From assembly GCA_030549775.1 (NCBI GenBank), contig CM060175.1, forward strand, positions 95,347,470 to 95,411,469: DNA of 64,000 nt. Reading direction: 5' to 3'. Of this stretch, positions 13,285-24,453 are shown piece after piece. The position numbers were made by a program, and so were the translations under genes. Source of the DNA: Tamarix chinensis. Taxonomy: Eukaryota; Streptophyta; Magnoliopsida; Caryophyllales; Tamaricaceae. How positions within the stretch are numbered: position 1 is the first letter of the stretch; the number at the start of each line of letters is the position of its first letter. Below the pieces are notes generated by a model that was given only the letters and a program-made list of their open reading frames with translations, was not told where the DNA came from and ran no database searches.

Positions 13285-13632
13285 CAGACCGGTCCACCGG
13301 CGAATAATAGTGGTTAGGGCCGGGGTGCCCTACATGACCGGTCCACCGACTATAATAGTGGCCAGGCGCGTTTTGCCCTGCATGATTTTCGGTCCACCAG
13401 CTATAATAGTGGGGGATTCCGTGCTCAACAAACCGAACGTAATAACGATAAGACATGGGAAAGACACAAAGTAATTACAGCGAAACATCATGTGAGTTGG
13501 GGCCAGACCGGTCCACCGGCGAATAATAGTGGCCAGGAGCGTTCTGCCCTGCATGACCGGTCCACCGGCTATAATAGTGGCCAGGCGCGTTTTGCCCTGC
13601 ATGATTTCCGGTCCACCGGCTATAATAGTGGG
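13285..13632 (+). repeat. Two clusters of ATAATAGTGG-centred repeats in E3
   Basis: Units of about 55-60 bp contain ACCGGTCCACCGGC, then TATAATAGTGG or GAATAATAGTGG, then a GCC-rich spacer reading CAGGMGCGTTYTGCCCTGCATGA. Three units lie at 13,285-13,412 and three at 13,503-13,632, separated by about 90 bp of unrelated sequence. GACCGGTC is itself palindromic. The same clustered arrangement recurs in E2 and E4, and a single group in E7. Confidence 0.85.
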
Positions 13633-14867
13633 GTTCTCGCACTCACATGAATTGATAAAGGCTATGATGTGAATCGATTATATTTACCAGAGATCTAGAG
13701 AATGGTTGAATGAGTCTAACTGGACCATAGCCGGCTTTTATTATCTGTATTACTACATGCTGCTCATTTCCACGAGCAGAGGACTCGATTCGGCTTGGTT
13801 GGTTTGGCGTTGTCCGAAAATGCCCGATTGGTTGGTTTAATATTGTCCATGAATGCTCGGTTAGTTTATCTGAATGTCTTACTGGTTTAAGATGTTTGCT
13901 GCCACACTTACATGTTTAAATAAATGTTATATATGTTTTGCATGTTATTATATATGTATAGTAGGACTTATGATGTGGGTTTTGAGTATGCATAATATTA
14001 TATCAACGTAAATGTACCATGATTCAATATGCACTTGATTTTATAGTTTACGTCTCTCCCATAAGATAGGGTAGTGGGATTTACTCAGTATTGGACCCGT
14101 ACTGATACTACCTTGGTTGAATGGGTCCTGTGATGATCCACTGATGGTGGGGAGCAGACCTCTTGTGCAGGTTTAAGATCGGATACTATTTCGGGGTGGA
14201 AGACTTGACTTGAGAGAGTAGGCAATCCGGAATTTAATCTATCGGGATTTGTCTGGTCTAATTGTATTTATTTTTGGAAGTTTCAAGTATTGTATATAAA
14301 AATTTAATGGTGTTGTAATTGTCTTTTAAATTTTCTCGTACTCTGATAAGTTTTTAAAACTCAGATGTAATTGTTTGACAAGTTTTAGCCTTGCATCTAA
14401 TATGAGATAGATGGTTGACATTTATCTTGTGTTAGATGTGGCGGTAACATTTTCCAAATTCTCTCCTAGCTTTCACTTTAATCTTTCAAAAAAAAAATTT
14501 CAGGAGTGAAATTTGGGGGTGTTACAGGCCCTATGCCAAGTTCCAAAAGATCAACACTCAGCCCCACTCGATGCTTCAAATGTGTCATACCTGCACCAAC
14601 TCAGAAGAGACCTCTACTCTTGGGAATAAGCAGCACCCATGAAATAGGTGATCGGTATGCTACGTATGGAGCAAGGTAACCATATAGCTAAGGCCATACA
14701 TGAAATATAGATAACATAAGCATGAACCTCTACAGATAAGCCATACATGAAAGATAGATAGTACAAGTCGTGATTCCGTTCGGTCAAACTTAATCCTTAG
14801 ATCTCTGGTCAGTATTCCCATTTCACACCATTATTATTATAAGTCCATTTGAGTACGGGAACCTCAA

Positions 14868-15215
14868 TATTATAGCTGGTGGACCAAAAAACACCCAGGG
14901 CAGAAGGTACCTGACCACTATTATTTGCCCGTGAAATGATCTCCAAGGCACAAGGCACCTAGCCATTATTATTCGCCCAAGGACCGGTCTAACCTTGACT
15001 CTAATAGTATTTCACTATAAGTAAATAGTATCTTTCCATGGCTTGTCATCATTAGGTTTGGTTTGTTGAGCTTGGGATCCCCCACTATTATAGCCGGTTG
15101 ATCTGAAACATCCAGGGTAGAATGCACCTAGTCACTATTATTCGCTAATGGAACGATCTCCAAGGTATAAGGCATCTGGCCACTATTATTCCAAGGTGAA
15201 CCAGTCTAGGCTCGA
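14868..15215 (-). repeat. ATAATAGTGG-centred repeat clusters in E2 (antisense)
   Basis: The plus strand reads CACTATTATT, CCATTATTATT and TATAGCTGGTGGACC, the reverse complement of the E3 units and more diverged. Groups lie at about 14,868-15,000 and 15,078-15,215, again as two clusters with a spacer. Confidence 0.8.
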
Positions 15216-16540
15216 CTAAAAAATCTTTATATTTAAATGGTTAGTATCTTATTCGTGTATTATTCAATAAATATTTCCATCCTAGACATGCATGCCCCTT
15301 GGTCTACCCACTCATACACACATCTACTCCTATTCTCATAAAAGGCCCGTCCCAGATCTTCAGACTTCTATTCCTCCTAGTACATCCATACGTCCTTTCC
15401 CTTTTTCCTCATGTACCATGAATACCCAACTCCTATATGTGTGGGTCGAGGCCCACTTTCCCATTTCTTTGGGTCAACTCACTATCGCTCTCTAGAGTTT
15501 TCTTCGAGAAACCCTAATCTGGTCTATATGACCCAACCTCCCTCTATCTCACACATCCTATGCTTTCCTTGGCCCCAACTCATCACCTCACTCGATCCGT
15601 CCCCAAACATCCTACTTTACTTCTCATTTTGCACGTGTGGTCAGGAAAACCTAGTTGACCACCCCAAACCTTAGCACCTCTCTTCTCTCATATGTTGTCC
15701 CTCCATCACTCTCACTTACCACTTACTCTTCCACACATTCACCCTCCATGTGATATCCTTCCACTCTCACTCTATACTCCAATCCTTCCCATTATTTATC
15801 CCTTTCACTATTTCCTCCACTAAGGATTTTCCTCCCAAACCGTAGCCAAGTCCCTCATGCACCCTTATATCAACCCACGTACTATTTTTCACTTATGAAC
15901 CTAAATCACCCCCAACAAATATTCCCTTACCTTACTTAACACTCAAGTCAACTTTTTTCCATGTAAGGATCATCCCTAAGCAAAGACTATCCATCCTATG
16001 CAAACCTTAGACTCCCCATGTAAGATTAATTTCACTATATTATCATTTTATTTGTTTACCCATAAGTCATGAGATACTTAGGTAATTCTTACTTTCCTCT
16101 AGTCAATTCACTTCCTTTACCCCTTTCATATTTTCACCACCACATAATATTTTTAAAATCCTTCTATCATGAATGTCCTAAAGGGCCATATCACATAAGC
16201 ACCACAAAGTACAAGACACATTATCATATTACACATGCCATAAAGAGAACACATACAACTTACCTTAGCTCCACACCTAGCAAGTTGCGCTACAAGTACA
16301 TAGCTCATAATCACATAAATTACACAAATATAACATCACACATAACATATAATACACATAATAAACATATTAGATCTTAACCACATCCTTAATTAAAACA
16401 ATATCGGGCTTGGAGCACGCTCCTACACCTCCTTAGGGGTCGGACTTGGCTTACCTATAAGAGGGGAAACACTAAGGTTAACTTCCCTTTGATTAACATT
16501 TTTATAATCTCCTACTTACCTCTATTATAACCTAATATTA

Positions 16541-16745
16541 GTGGTGGTGATGATGATGATGATAATAATAATAAATTTTGTAGTAAAAATAAGGGTATTA
16601 TCCTTAAAATGGTTAACCATGCTATTATTAGTCAAAATAGGGTTAGGTAGTCGTAATAGTCATGGTAGAATATTAATAACAACATTAGTAATAATAATGA
16701 TAATAAATTTAATAATAATAATAATAATAATAATAAATTAAGAAT
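16541..16745. repeat. (GAT)n and (AAT)n-rich microsatellites
   Basis: ATGATGATGATGATAATAATAATAA at the left end and a long AAT/TAA run at about 16,680-16,740 lie within E2. Frames across them are artefacts of the triplet repeat. Confidence 0.85.
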
Positions 16746-18559
16746 GATAATTATACTAAATAAATTATACTTAAAGGTAGGAAGGGTTAGAGCACAACCA
16801 AGTGAAGGTGGCAGCAGAAGCGGCAACACATGGCAGCAGTGGTGGTGGAAGTGGTAGTTTTGTACAAGGTGGGTATTTTAGGTTTGGAAGAGAGAGAGTA
16901 AGATGGTGTTCATGGAAGTGGACTCTCTGGGTTGAGAGGGTTGTAGTGGTGGTGGTGGCGCAGCAAAGTGGCGACACAAGTGGTGGTGGTTATGGTGGTC
17001 GAGGATGGTGGAGAAGGAGGGAGGAAGAAGGAGAGGGAGAAAGGGAGAGGGAAGGGTAGGGGAAGGTAAATGAGGTTTTGCTAAGTTGGTAGGGTCGCAA
17101 GGGAGGTGGTGATTGTGACAGAGGAGGCGATAAGAGGGGCGGCGATGGGGTGCAAAGAGCAGCTCGAGCTACCTACTTTTCACGATTGGGGTGGCTTGTG
17201 TAGGGGGAGTTAAGGGAAGTAAGTGGCTTAGTTTGGTGGATGGTAATGTAGGGAAGGGACTGGATGGTGTTTTGGGCGACAACTAAGGAGGTGTTTGAAG
17301 TGGTGGCGGAAAAAATGCGCTGGAACTTTTGAGCGAAGCAAAGGAGGGAAATTGGGGGTTGATATAGGGTGTTTATAGGCCAAGGGAGGGAGAAGAATAT
17401 AAAAAGTGAAGAGGACAAGGGGTGCAGGTGTGGCAGGGATCGCCAACCGACGGTAGAAGGTCAGTATGAGCTTGCGAATGGCAGGGGAGAAAAAAGAAAA
17501 GGAAGGGGAGCACGTGAGGGAGGCAGGTGAGGGAGGTCTGGATTGAAATGGGAAGGAAAAGGACAGGGGTAGGTCGCAGGTGCCACCTGTAGCACAAGGA
17601 TGAGGAGAATAGAGGAGGAAGAAGAAGGGGGTTGGGTCGGCAGGTCGGGGAAAAGAAAAGAAAGAAAAAGAGATGGGGAGAACCGAGCGGGTGAAGGGAG
17701 GAAGGAAAAAAAAGAGCGGGTTAGGTCGCATGGGGGAGAGAAGAGAGGGGGGAGTTGGGCCAATGGCGAGGCCCAATCCGGGGGAGGAAGAGGAAAAAAG
17801 AATAAGAAGAAAGGAGAAAAAATAAGGAAGAAAAAGGAAAAAGGATGGAAAAAGGAAAAAAGCGGAAGAGAAAAGAAAAAATAAGTTGATTGGAGTTTTT
17901 AGGATATTTTGGGTAAATTTTTTTAAATTCTATTTTAATTATCAAATTACCTTAATCTTCCCTAATTAAATTCTTTATTATTTCCCTCCTTTTTCTTAAT
18001 TACTTCCATTATTTTATTAAAATGATATATTTAATTAATTTTACTAATAAATCCCTATTTTATCATAACTTACTAAATTAGTGTTTGGGGGTATTACATC
18101 TATTTTGGTCAATGGGTTTATAACTTGCTAAGTAGTGATTTTGTTTACTCATTTCTAACATTTCATATGAGGAACTTGATATTTAGCCAAGTGGATCGAG
18201 TTTAAGAGTGTAGTCATGGAGTTGGTTACTTGAGCCCATAATTTAATGGAAATGCTTATAATACCCCCAAAATTTTAAAAACCTATAATTTAATAAATAG
18301 CCTTTATCTATGATAAACTAACTTTTAAATTTATTTAATTTAATTATTTTGTGGGTTTTTGAGTATATAAAATTGGATGTGAATATTTAATAAATTAAAA
18401 TAAATATTTTATTATTTTATCATACTCGTTTTATTTAAATAATTTTTTAAACTAATATTCTACTAAAATTATCCTTTTTAAACCAATATATTAAATTATA
18501 ATAAATTAAATCATTAAATTAATTTATCTATCAAAAATATTAAATTCTTTTATTTTAAA

Positions 18560-19870
18560 AATTATTTTATTTTATTTCTCCCTGTTTCTCTTTTTCTTTT
18601 TCCCTTTTTCCTTTTCCTTATTTTTCTTCCTTTTCCTTTCTTTTTCCTTTTCTTCTTTCTCCTTCGGGCTACCCGACCTGCTTCATCTTCTCGTCCCTAC
18701 ACTGAGCCACTACCCGATCCATTTCTTCCTTCCCTTCCTTCTCCTTTCCTACATCGCCAACCCACTCCCTCCCTCCTTTTTTTTCTTTCCCTTCCTTTCC
18801 CCCATCTAGTCTAGCCCAATTTTCTTTTCTTTCTCCCCCTCTCCCTCACACGTAGGCCGATCCGTTCTTCTTTTCACCCCGCCCGACCAACCAACTCTCT
18901 TTCTTTCCTCCTTCTTCTCCTCCTCCTCTCTTCGACGTCGATAGAGCTCGCATGCCATGCCTGCCATCCTACACCGTCTATAGCTACACCAACTACCTCC
19001 CTCTAAAGCCTGCTCACTCTCCCTCTCTCCCGCGTCCTTTTCTTCCCCCTTTCAGACTAAACCAGCCCCTTCAAACCCTCCCTACATGCCCTATTTTTTC
19101 CCCTTCTTCTCCTCCCCTCCTTGCCACCTTACGCCCGTCGATCAACACACCTCCCTTGCCACCACCTAACCATCCATGTCTGTATCATCCCCCTCTCATT
19201 TTATCCTTCTTTCTACTTCAAATCCTTCCCATTCAAGCCCACTTATATCCCTCTCCTGACCTCTTCTTCTCCCTTTCTTCTCCTCTCCTTCCCTTACCCT
19301 CTTTTTGTTTTACCACCTCGATCGCCTTTGCTACCACCCTACCAACCACCCACAACACCTCCTACCACCCCTACTACCCCCTACACCACCAAGCCAATCC
19401 CTCGAGCCTTGCAGCCCTTTTCTTCCTCTTCTTTTCTTTTCCACCCCTTCTCAGCTTCCACCCTGCTCCTCCTCCGTATGTCGTCATTCTACAGCTTCCA
19501 CCACCTCCCAAGCTACCAACCTACTCCCTGCAACCTCCCCTACCACCCCCTTACCTCCTTTGGCTGAAACCTAACCTTGCAGCCTCTCATTTTCCTCCTT
19601 CCTTTCCCTTCCTTCTTCTCCTCACCCACTCCTGAAGCCCACTTCACAACCTTGCAGCCGTCACCTCCACCACCCTTGGCTGCCAATAACTCATCCTTGA
19701 CCACCACCTACACCCCCACTCCACCCCTGCACCTAATCCTTGCCCTAAATCCCCTCCACCTACTCTCCACCTCACTCCCAAAACCCTTACCTAAAAACAA
19801 CCACCCCCTCCCTTCTTCCATCCCTCTTCGACCCTCTTTCTCCCTTATCTTCTACATGCAGCTCATGCTG
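18560..19870 (+). other. CT/C-rich tract inside E4
   Basis: This is a strongly pyrimidine-biased stretch of about 1.3 kb. Long open frames of up to 227 codons cross it, but their peptides are Pro/Ser/Leu/Thr-rich, overlap in several frames and show no family motif. I read it as a compositional leader-like region equivalent to the C-rich tract of E3, not as a gene. Confidence 0.65.
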
Positions 19871-20499
19871 CATGAGCAGCATGAGCCTTGCCTTATTTTA
19901 GCCCAAATCTAATTAGTTTCAAGGTATAAAAATAGTTAATATTAGTATCTATTTAATTAAGCTTTTTATTAAAAAAATTATTCCTTTGATTTTCCTACTT
20001 TTATTATGCTACTTTTTTATATTATTTTTAGGGATTGATTTTTACTAATCAAAGCTTAAACCTTTAATTGGGGTACCGATAATGTTTACTTTTTGCAGAA
20101 AATATGGTAACCGTTAAACCTTACTTAAACGTATGGATATACGTATGTTAACACATTAAGATTTTTAATATGTTATATGCATGATATATGTTGTTAAGTA
20201 TAATGTATTTAGTTGCTTGTATTTATTGATAAAAAGGAAAGCATGCTAATTTACGGGTCATGTGCAGAAATAATGCTTAAGAAAGGAGCTTTGTTGTTAA
20301 TAAAAATATTAAGTGCTTATCTATGATATGTTGTGATAATATGGCCATTGTTGCATAAATATTGTTATTATGGGCCCTAAGGACATTTTAGTAATATTTC
20401 TTATGTAGAGGTGGCCTAAATAAGTGTGGGTGATAATGAGTATTATGATAAATAATAATAGTTGGCGGAGTTGGATGATGGGTATGGAGCATTAATATT

Positions 20500-21510
20500 A
20501 ATATTTTATGTAGTGAGGATATTTTAGTAAAAGTGGTGTTATAAGGGTAAAATGGTAATTTTGTAAGTAAAGGGGATAATATGGTAATTTTGTAAGTAAA
20601 GAGGTAAAATAATAATTTTTTAAGTAAAGGGGTAGTATGGTAATGTTGTAAGTAAAAGGGTAATATGGCCTTTTTGTAATTAAATGGGTGAAATGGTAAT
20701 TATGTAAAGTAAAGAGATAACTTGGTAATTTCATAAAGGAGAAGGGTATTTTAGTAACTTGGTATAAAGGAAGGGTAAAATGGTCATTTAATGAAGTATA
20801 AAGGTAAAATGGTAACTTGGTGTAAAGGAAAGGTAAAATGATAATTTAATGAAGTAGAAGGGTAAAATGGTAACTTAGTGTAAATGAGGGGTATTTTGGT
20901 AATTTATAGAAAGAGGGGCAATATGGTAATTATAATAATGGAGAAGGGTAATTTGATAATTTGACCAATTAAAAGGGCAAGATGGTAATTACAATAATGG
21001 AGAAGGGTAATTTGGTAATTTAACCAATTGAAAGGGCAAAATGGTAATTATAATAATAGAGAAGGATAATTTGGTAAATTAACCAACTAAAATGGCAGTT
21101 TGGTAATTATAATAATGAAGAAGGGCAATTTGGTAATTAAAATAATGAAGAAGGGCAATTTGGTAATCTAACCAACCAAATGGAAAATCGGGCAAGTGTA
21201 ACAAATATGAAGGGTGAGTGGTGACTTAATGAGCCTAAGGGCAATTTGGTAATTTAGATAAGTAAAGGGTAATACGATAATTTAACCCACTAGAAGGGTA
21301 AATTGTTAACTTCACAAGTACAAGGGGTAAAGTTGGTGATATAATAAGCATGGAAGATAAGTTGGTAACCTAACCCGAGTAAAGGGTAATTTGGGAATTA
21401 TGCAACATAGAGGGTTATGTGGTAATTTGGCAAGCAAAGAGGGATGACTTAATAATTATACTAGTAAGGGGTAATCCAGTAATTTTTTAGAGATAAAAGG
21501 GGTAAATTCG
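20500..21510 (+). repeat. Degenerate minisatellite, GGTAATTTNGTAAGTAAAGGG-like units
   Basis: Units of roughly 30-45 bp contain GGTAATTT or GGTAACTTGG followed by an A-rich, AAGGG-containing segment, repeated for about 1 kb with much drift. Phrases such as AATAATGGAGAAGGGTAATT recur several times. No coding content is credible across it. Confidence 0.75.
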
Positions 21511-22439
21511 TAACTCGTATCTAACATGTCAATGTGTTTAACAGAGTTTTATAATAATATTCAAGTAACATTGAATAGCAAGATAAGGGTATTTGATAAT
21601 CAGTAAGTAACATAAGAACATAACCTGACTTGGGATTGGATGGATAATTATGGTTATGGTATGGTGTTATTCTTATATTCATGAAGGAGGTGTCCTAATC
21701 ATTAAGCATGCACGGTATTGTGTGTTGGGTGTGAATTAAGGGCATGTTTGGGTTATGGGTGCCATGAGACTCTAAGACCATAATGTGATTATAAAATATG
21801 ATAACCCTTATGGTATGTGAACAAATGTGAACATATGAAACAAATCCTAAATTAGAATTAGATGAGATAATGATGGCTTTAGTGATTTCTCTAGGTTATC
21901 TTGGATAATTTTATGAATAAGGATTACCTAATGATATCAGAAACAATTGAAAGTGAATAAGTATGTGGTCGTTTTACTTTTCGTGATCACTTTAATTAAG
22001 ATACTAATAATTAAAGTGGAAGACCTCGAGATTGAGAATGGTGGCTCTTTAGGGGTCATTACCCTAAAGACATGGTTTGGCCTACTATTATTCTAGTATT
22101 TGTTGGTGTGCCTTAGTGCCCAAGCTAGGCCCTACATCTTACTCTATCTACCTCTATGGACCTATTTAGGGGGTATGCATACTTATAGATTAGGTTTCAT
22201 TATCGATAGGGTACTGTGTAGTTTGTATGCACCAGTACGACCAGAGTACCTTTGCATCCCTGGATTGATGGTTAAAGGGTACTGAGTAGCTTGTATGCAT
22301 TAGTATGACTGGTGTACCTTTGCGTCTCTAGGTTCTTGATCTCCCCCTTGAGGCAAATAAATAAAATTGTTGTGCTAATTAAAAGGGAAAACACTAATCA
22401 TGAAAGTGGAAGACAATTGAGTCGGGCCCACATGGATTA

Positions 22440-22760
22440 TATCATGCTTACCAGTCCACTAGATATAATAGTGGCCTAGGAGTGCTTTACCCTGGAAGAT
22501 GTATATATGTATTCCAGCCCACAAGCTATAATAGTGGGGGGTCCCAAACTCAATAAACCAAATCTTAGATGTGAATAAATCATGTAAAATACTAATTACT
22601 TATAATGGAATACCATGTAAGTCAGGGCTAGACCAATCCACCAGCAATAATAGTGGCCAGGAGTATTTTGCTTTGAAGACCAATCCATCGGCGAATAATA
22701 GTGGTAAGGAGTGTTCTACCCTATATGTTTTCGGTTCACCGGTTATAATAGTGGGACTTC
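22440..22760 (+). repeat. ATAATAGTGG-centred repeat clusters in E4
   Basis: Two units at about 22,440-22,540 and three at about 22,620-22,756 contain CTATAATAGTGG or GAATAATAGTGG with CCACNGGC-like preambles. The first cluster ends in GGGGGTCCCAAACTCA and the second in GGGACTTCCACACTCACA, paralleling GGGGGATTCCGTGCTCA and GGGGTTCTCGCACTCACA at the ends of the two E3 clusters. Confidence 0.82.
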
Positions 22761-23496
22761 CACACTCACAATGATATAATTAAAGAGATGATGATTGAAC
22801 AATGATTAGTTAATGGCTTAAGGCCCAAAAGTATCAATTTCACATTTTAATCTATTAATATAATATGAGTCGGCTTCAGTGTTTGTCCCTGCTTGGGTAC
22901 GTGATGGCTTTGTAAGTACATGAAATTCATGTTATGCATCTCTAATTGTATGTGATATCGCCTTGCATATTAGTCTGCATGATTATCTCCATATATAGTT
23001 TTTGTATTATGTGTTGCTTGCGGGCTTGCTTTCTAGTGTAGTTTAAAGGGCTACTCAGTACTATAGTACTGAAGGGTTCCATTCGTGGGCCTCTGCCTAT
23101 TCAATGGACAGTGTCCCTTGCAGGTCTATCACAAGTGCTATTTAAGAGGGTTTGGGTATGAGAGTAAGAATGGTCCCAAAATAATTCAAGGTTTTCCCTA
23201 TTAAATTTATTCCTTGTTAAAATGACCTCTATTATTGTATCCACTAGTAGTGGATTTTATTCTTGTAAAATATTTATCGTGCTACTCTGATTTAAATAAA
23301 GTCTGATTTTGAGGAAATTTTATTTTGATCCTTTAACCTTAGCACTTGATACTGGAATGGTAGGAGTAAACCAGTCTGGTACTAAGTGTGGCGATAATAT
23401 CCCCGAAATTCACAGTTTTGTCTTCTTTACTTCCGCTATTTTCATTTAAATAAAACGAAAGTTTTCAATAGCGAATTTTGGTGGTGTTACAATGCT

Positions 23497-24453
23497 ATTT
23501 AGTATTTCGGCTTGTTAAATGTTCACTTAAATTTACAAATGTACGAATATCGTAGTAACAAAATAAGGTCATGTCCTTATAGACTTTGATCTTAATGACT
23601 GATTTCATTGTTTATGACTATCTAAATAGATTAATTAAAAATGGATGGATGATAACCATGTACAAATAAAATGAAAAAAATGATGGAGACTACTAGTTAT
23701 GAATTCAATCAATTAGAAACAGGTTTAGGATTAAACTTCAGTTACAACTCCAAAATAAATTAATAAATCAATCAATTGCATATCAGATTACTCTATACAT
23801 TAGGAATAGTTAGCCAAATTTAACCATTAATAAAATTTATGCTTAATTAAATCTAACAACCTATTTTCAAGGACATAAACCTAATTAAATTCATTAAAAA
23901 TGAGCTAATTCACTCAGCTCCTGAGAATCACTAATATACTTTTGTGAGTTGCTAACTCCTATTCGATTACTAAGTTTATATGCTAATTATAATCTTTCAA
24001 TTATAATTAACAACCTAATTAGATTAAAAACAATGATCAATTGTTCCAACCCTAATTAATCAAATTTTAGAAATTGAATAACACAAGTTAAATAATTTGA
24101 CAATAATTTAATTAATTCATTAAATCAAAAATGGAATCAAACTTAATTTGATCTTATAATAGATGATTAATCATGCATAATTGAAATCATAAAATACAAT
24201 AATGAAATAAAATACATAATAGTAGAAGCGAAGGAGAAAAATTTTAATAGATAAAATTGTAGAGTAAGAATTTAATGCGATGTTTCAATTCTCCAAAAAT
24301 GATGCTTACAAATTGAAAGTAAAGATTTAACCTAATGTGTTTTACATAAAGGAGATAATAGCACAAAGAGAAAGAGAGCAAATAGGATGAATAAGTAGCC
24401 TTTAAATGTCCTAGTTCATGCTAATTTAAGTCTAGAAAATATTTCCCCATAAT
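23497..24453. other. AT-rich DNA between E4 and E5
   Basis: This is the pre-existing sequence into which E4 and E5 inserted. It contains no recognisable gene or repeat. Confidence 0.5.

Larger units (their letters stand above)
9484..14526 (+). mobile_element. E3: complete 5,043-bp TGTAAYACC-family LTR-like element nested in E2
   Basis: It begins TGTAATACCCCG and ends TTTGGGGGTGTTACA. The 5-bp TSD GGCCC is perfect, at 9,479-9,483 and 14,527-14,531. Internal layout: an AT-rich first 850 bp with a TATATAG box near 10,211; a GC/C-rich tract at 10,345-10,720; an AT-rich region with recurrent AAACCCTA; two repeat clusters at 13.28-13.63 kb; and a 3' box, TGTGGCGGTAACAT, at 14,437-14,450 whose variants occur near the right ends of E4 and E5. 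No second internal terminus and no retroviral-type protein domain was found, so it is a solo LTR or a non-coding derivative. The autonomous family is not identifiable from this window. Confidence 0.88.
9149..18098 (-). mobile_element. E2: TGTAAYACC-family LTR-like element, interrupted by E3
   Basis: The left end reads AGTAACACCTCC and the right end GGGGGTATTACA. The flanking 5-bp sites are identical: TCTAT at 9,144-9,148 and at 18,099-18,103. Removing the nested E3 and one copy of its TSD leaves about 3.9 kb. Minus orientation follows from the ATAATAGTGG repeats, which lie in reverse complement at 14.87-15.2 kb, and from similarity of the left end to E7 (both have CAGCACCCATGAAATA, near 14,630 and 43,197). 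No protein-coding capacity is seen; the 16.8-17.9 kb purine-rich tract gives only low-complexity frames. TG..CA-like ends and a 5-bp TSD are typical of LTR sequences, so a solo LTR is the simplest reading. Confidence 0.85.
18257..23491 (+). mobile_element. E4: complete 5,235-bp TGTAAYACC-family LTR-like element
   Basis: It begins TATAATACCCCC and ends GGTGGTGTTACA. The 5-bp TSD ATGCT is perfect, at 18,252-18,256 and 23,492-23,496. In order it contains a TATATAAA sequence near 18,363, a CT-rich tract (18.56-19.86 kb), a degenerate minisatellite (20.5-21.5 kb), two ATAATAGTGG repeat clusters (22.44-22.76 kb), the block CTACTCAGTACT near 23,050 shared in variant form with E3 and E5, and the 3' box GTGTGGCGATAATAT near 23,385. 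No coding domain was recognised. Order and spacing match E3, supporting common descent. Confidence 0.88.

Noticed and set aside
13285..13632. ATAATAGTGG repeats as a CRISPR-like array
   Set aside because: Units are imperfect, spacers are also repeated rather than unique, and the setting is a plant LTR-like element.
17228..17884. Minus frame of 182 codons and plus frame of 94 codons in E2
   Set aside because: The purine-rich plus strand yields Pro/Phe/Ser-rich or Glu/Lys-rich peptides in several frames at once; no domain and no splice context.
18952..19912. Long open frames of 111-227 codons in E4
   Set aside because: They lie in a CT-rich, stop-poor tract; three plus-strand frames are open at once and the peptides are Pro/Ser/Leu/Thr-rich without motifs.
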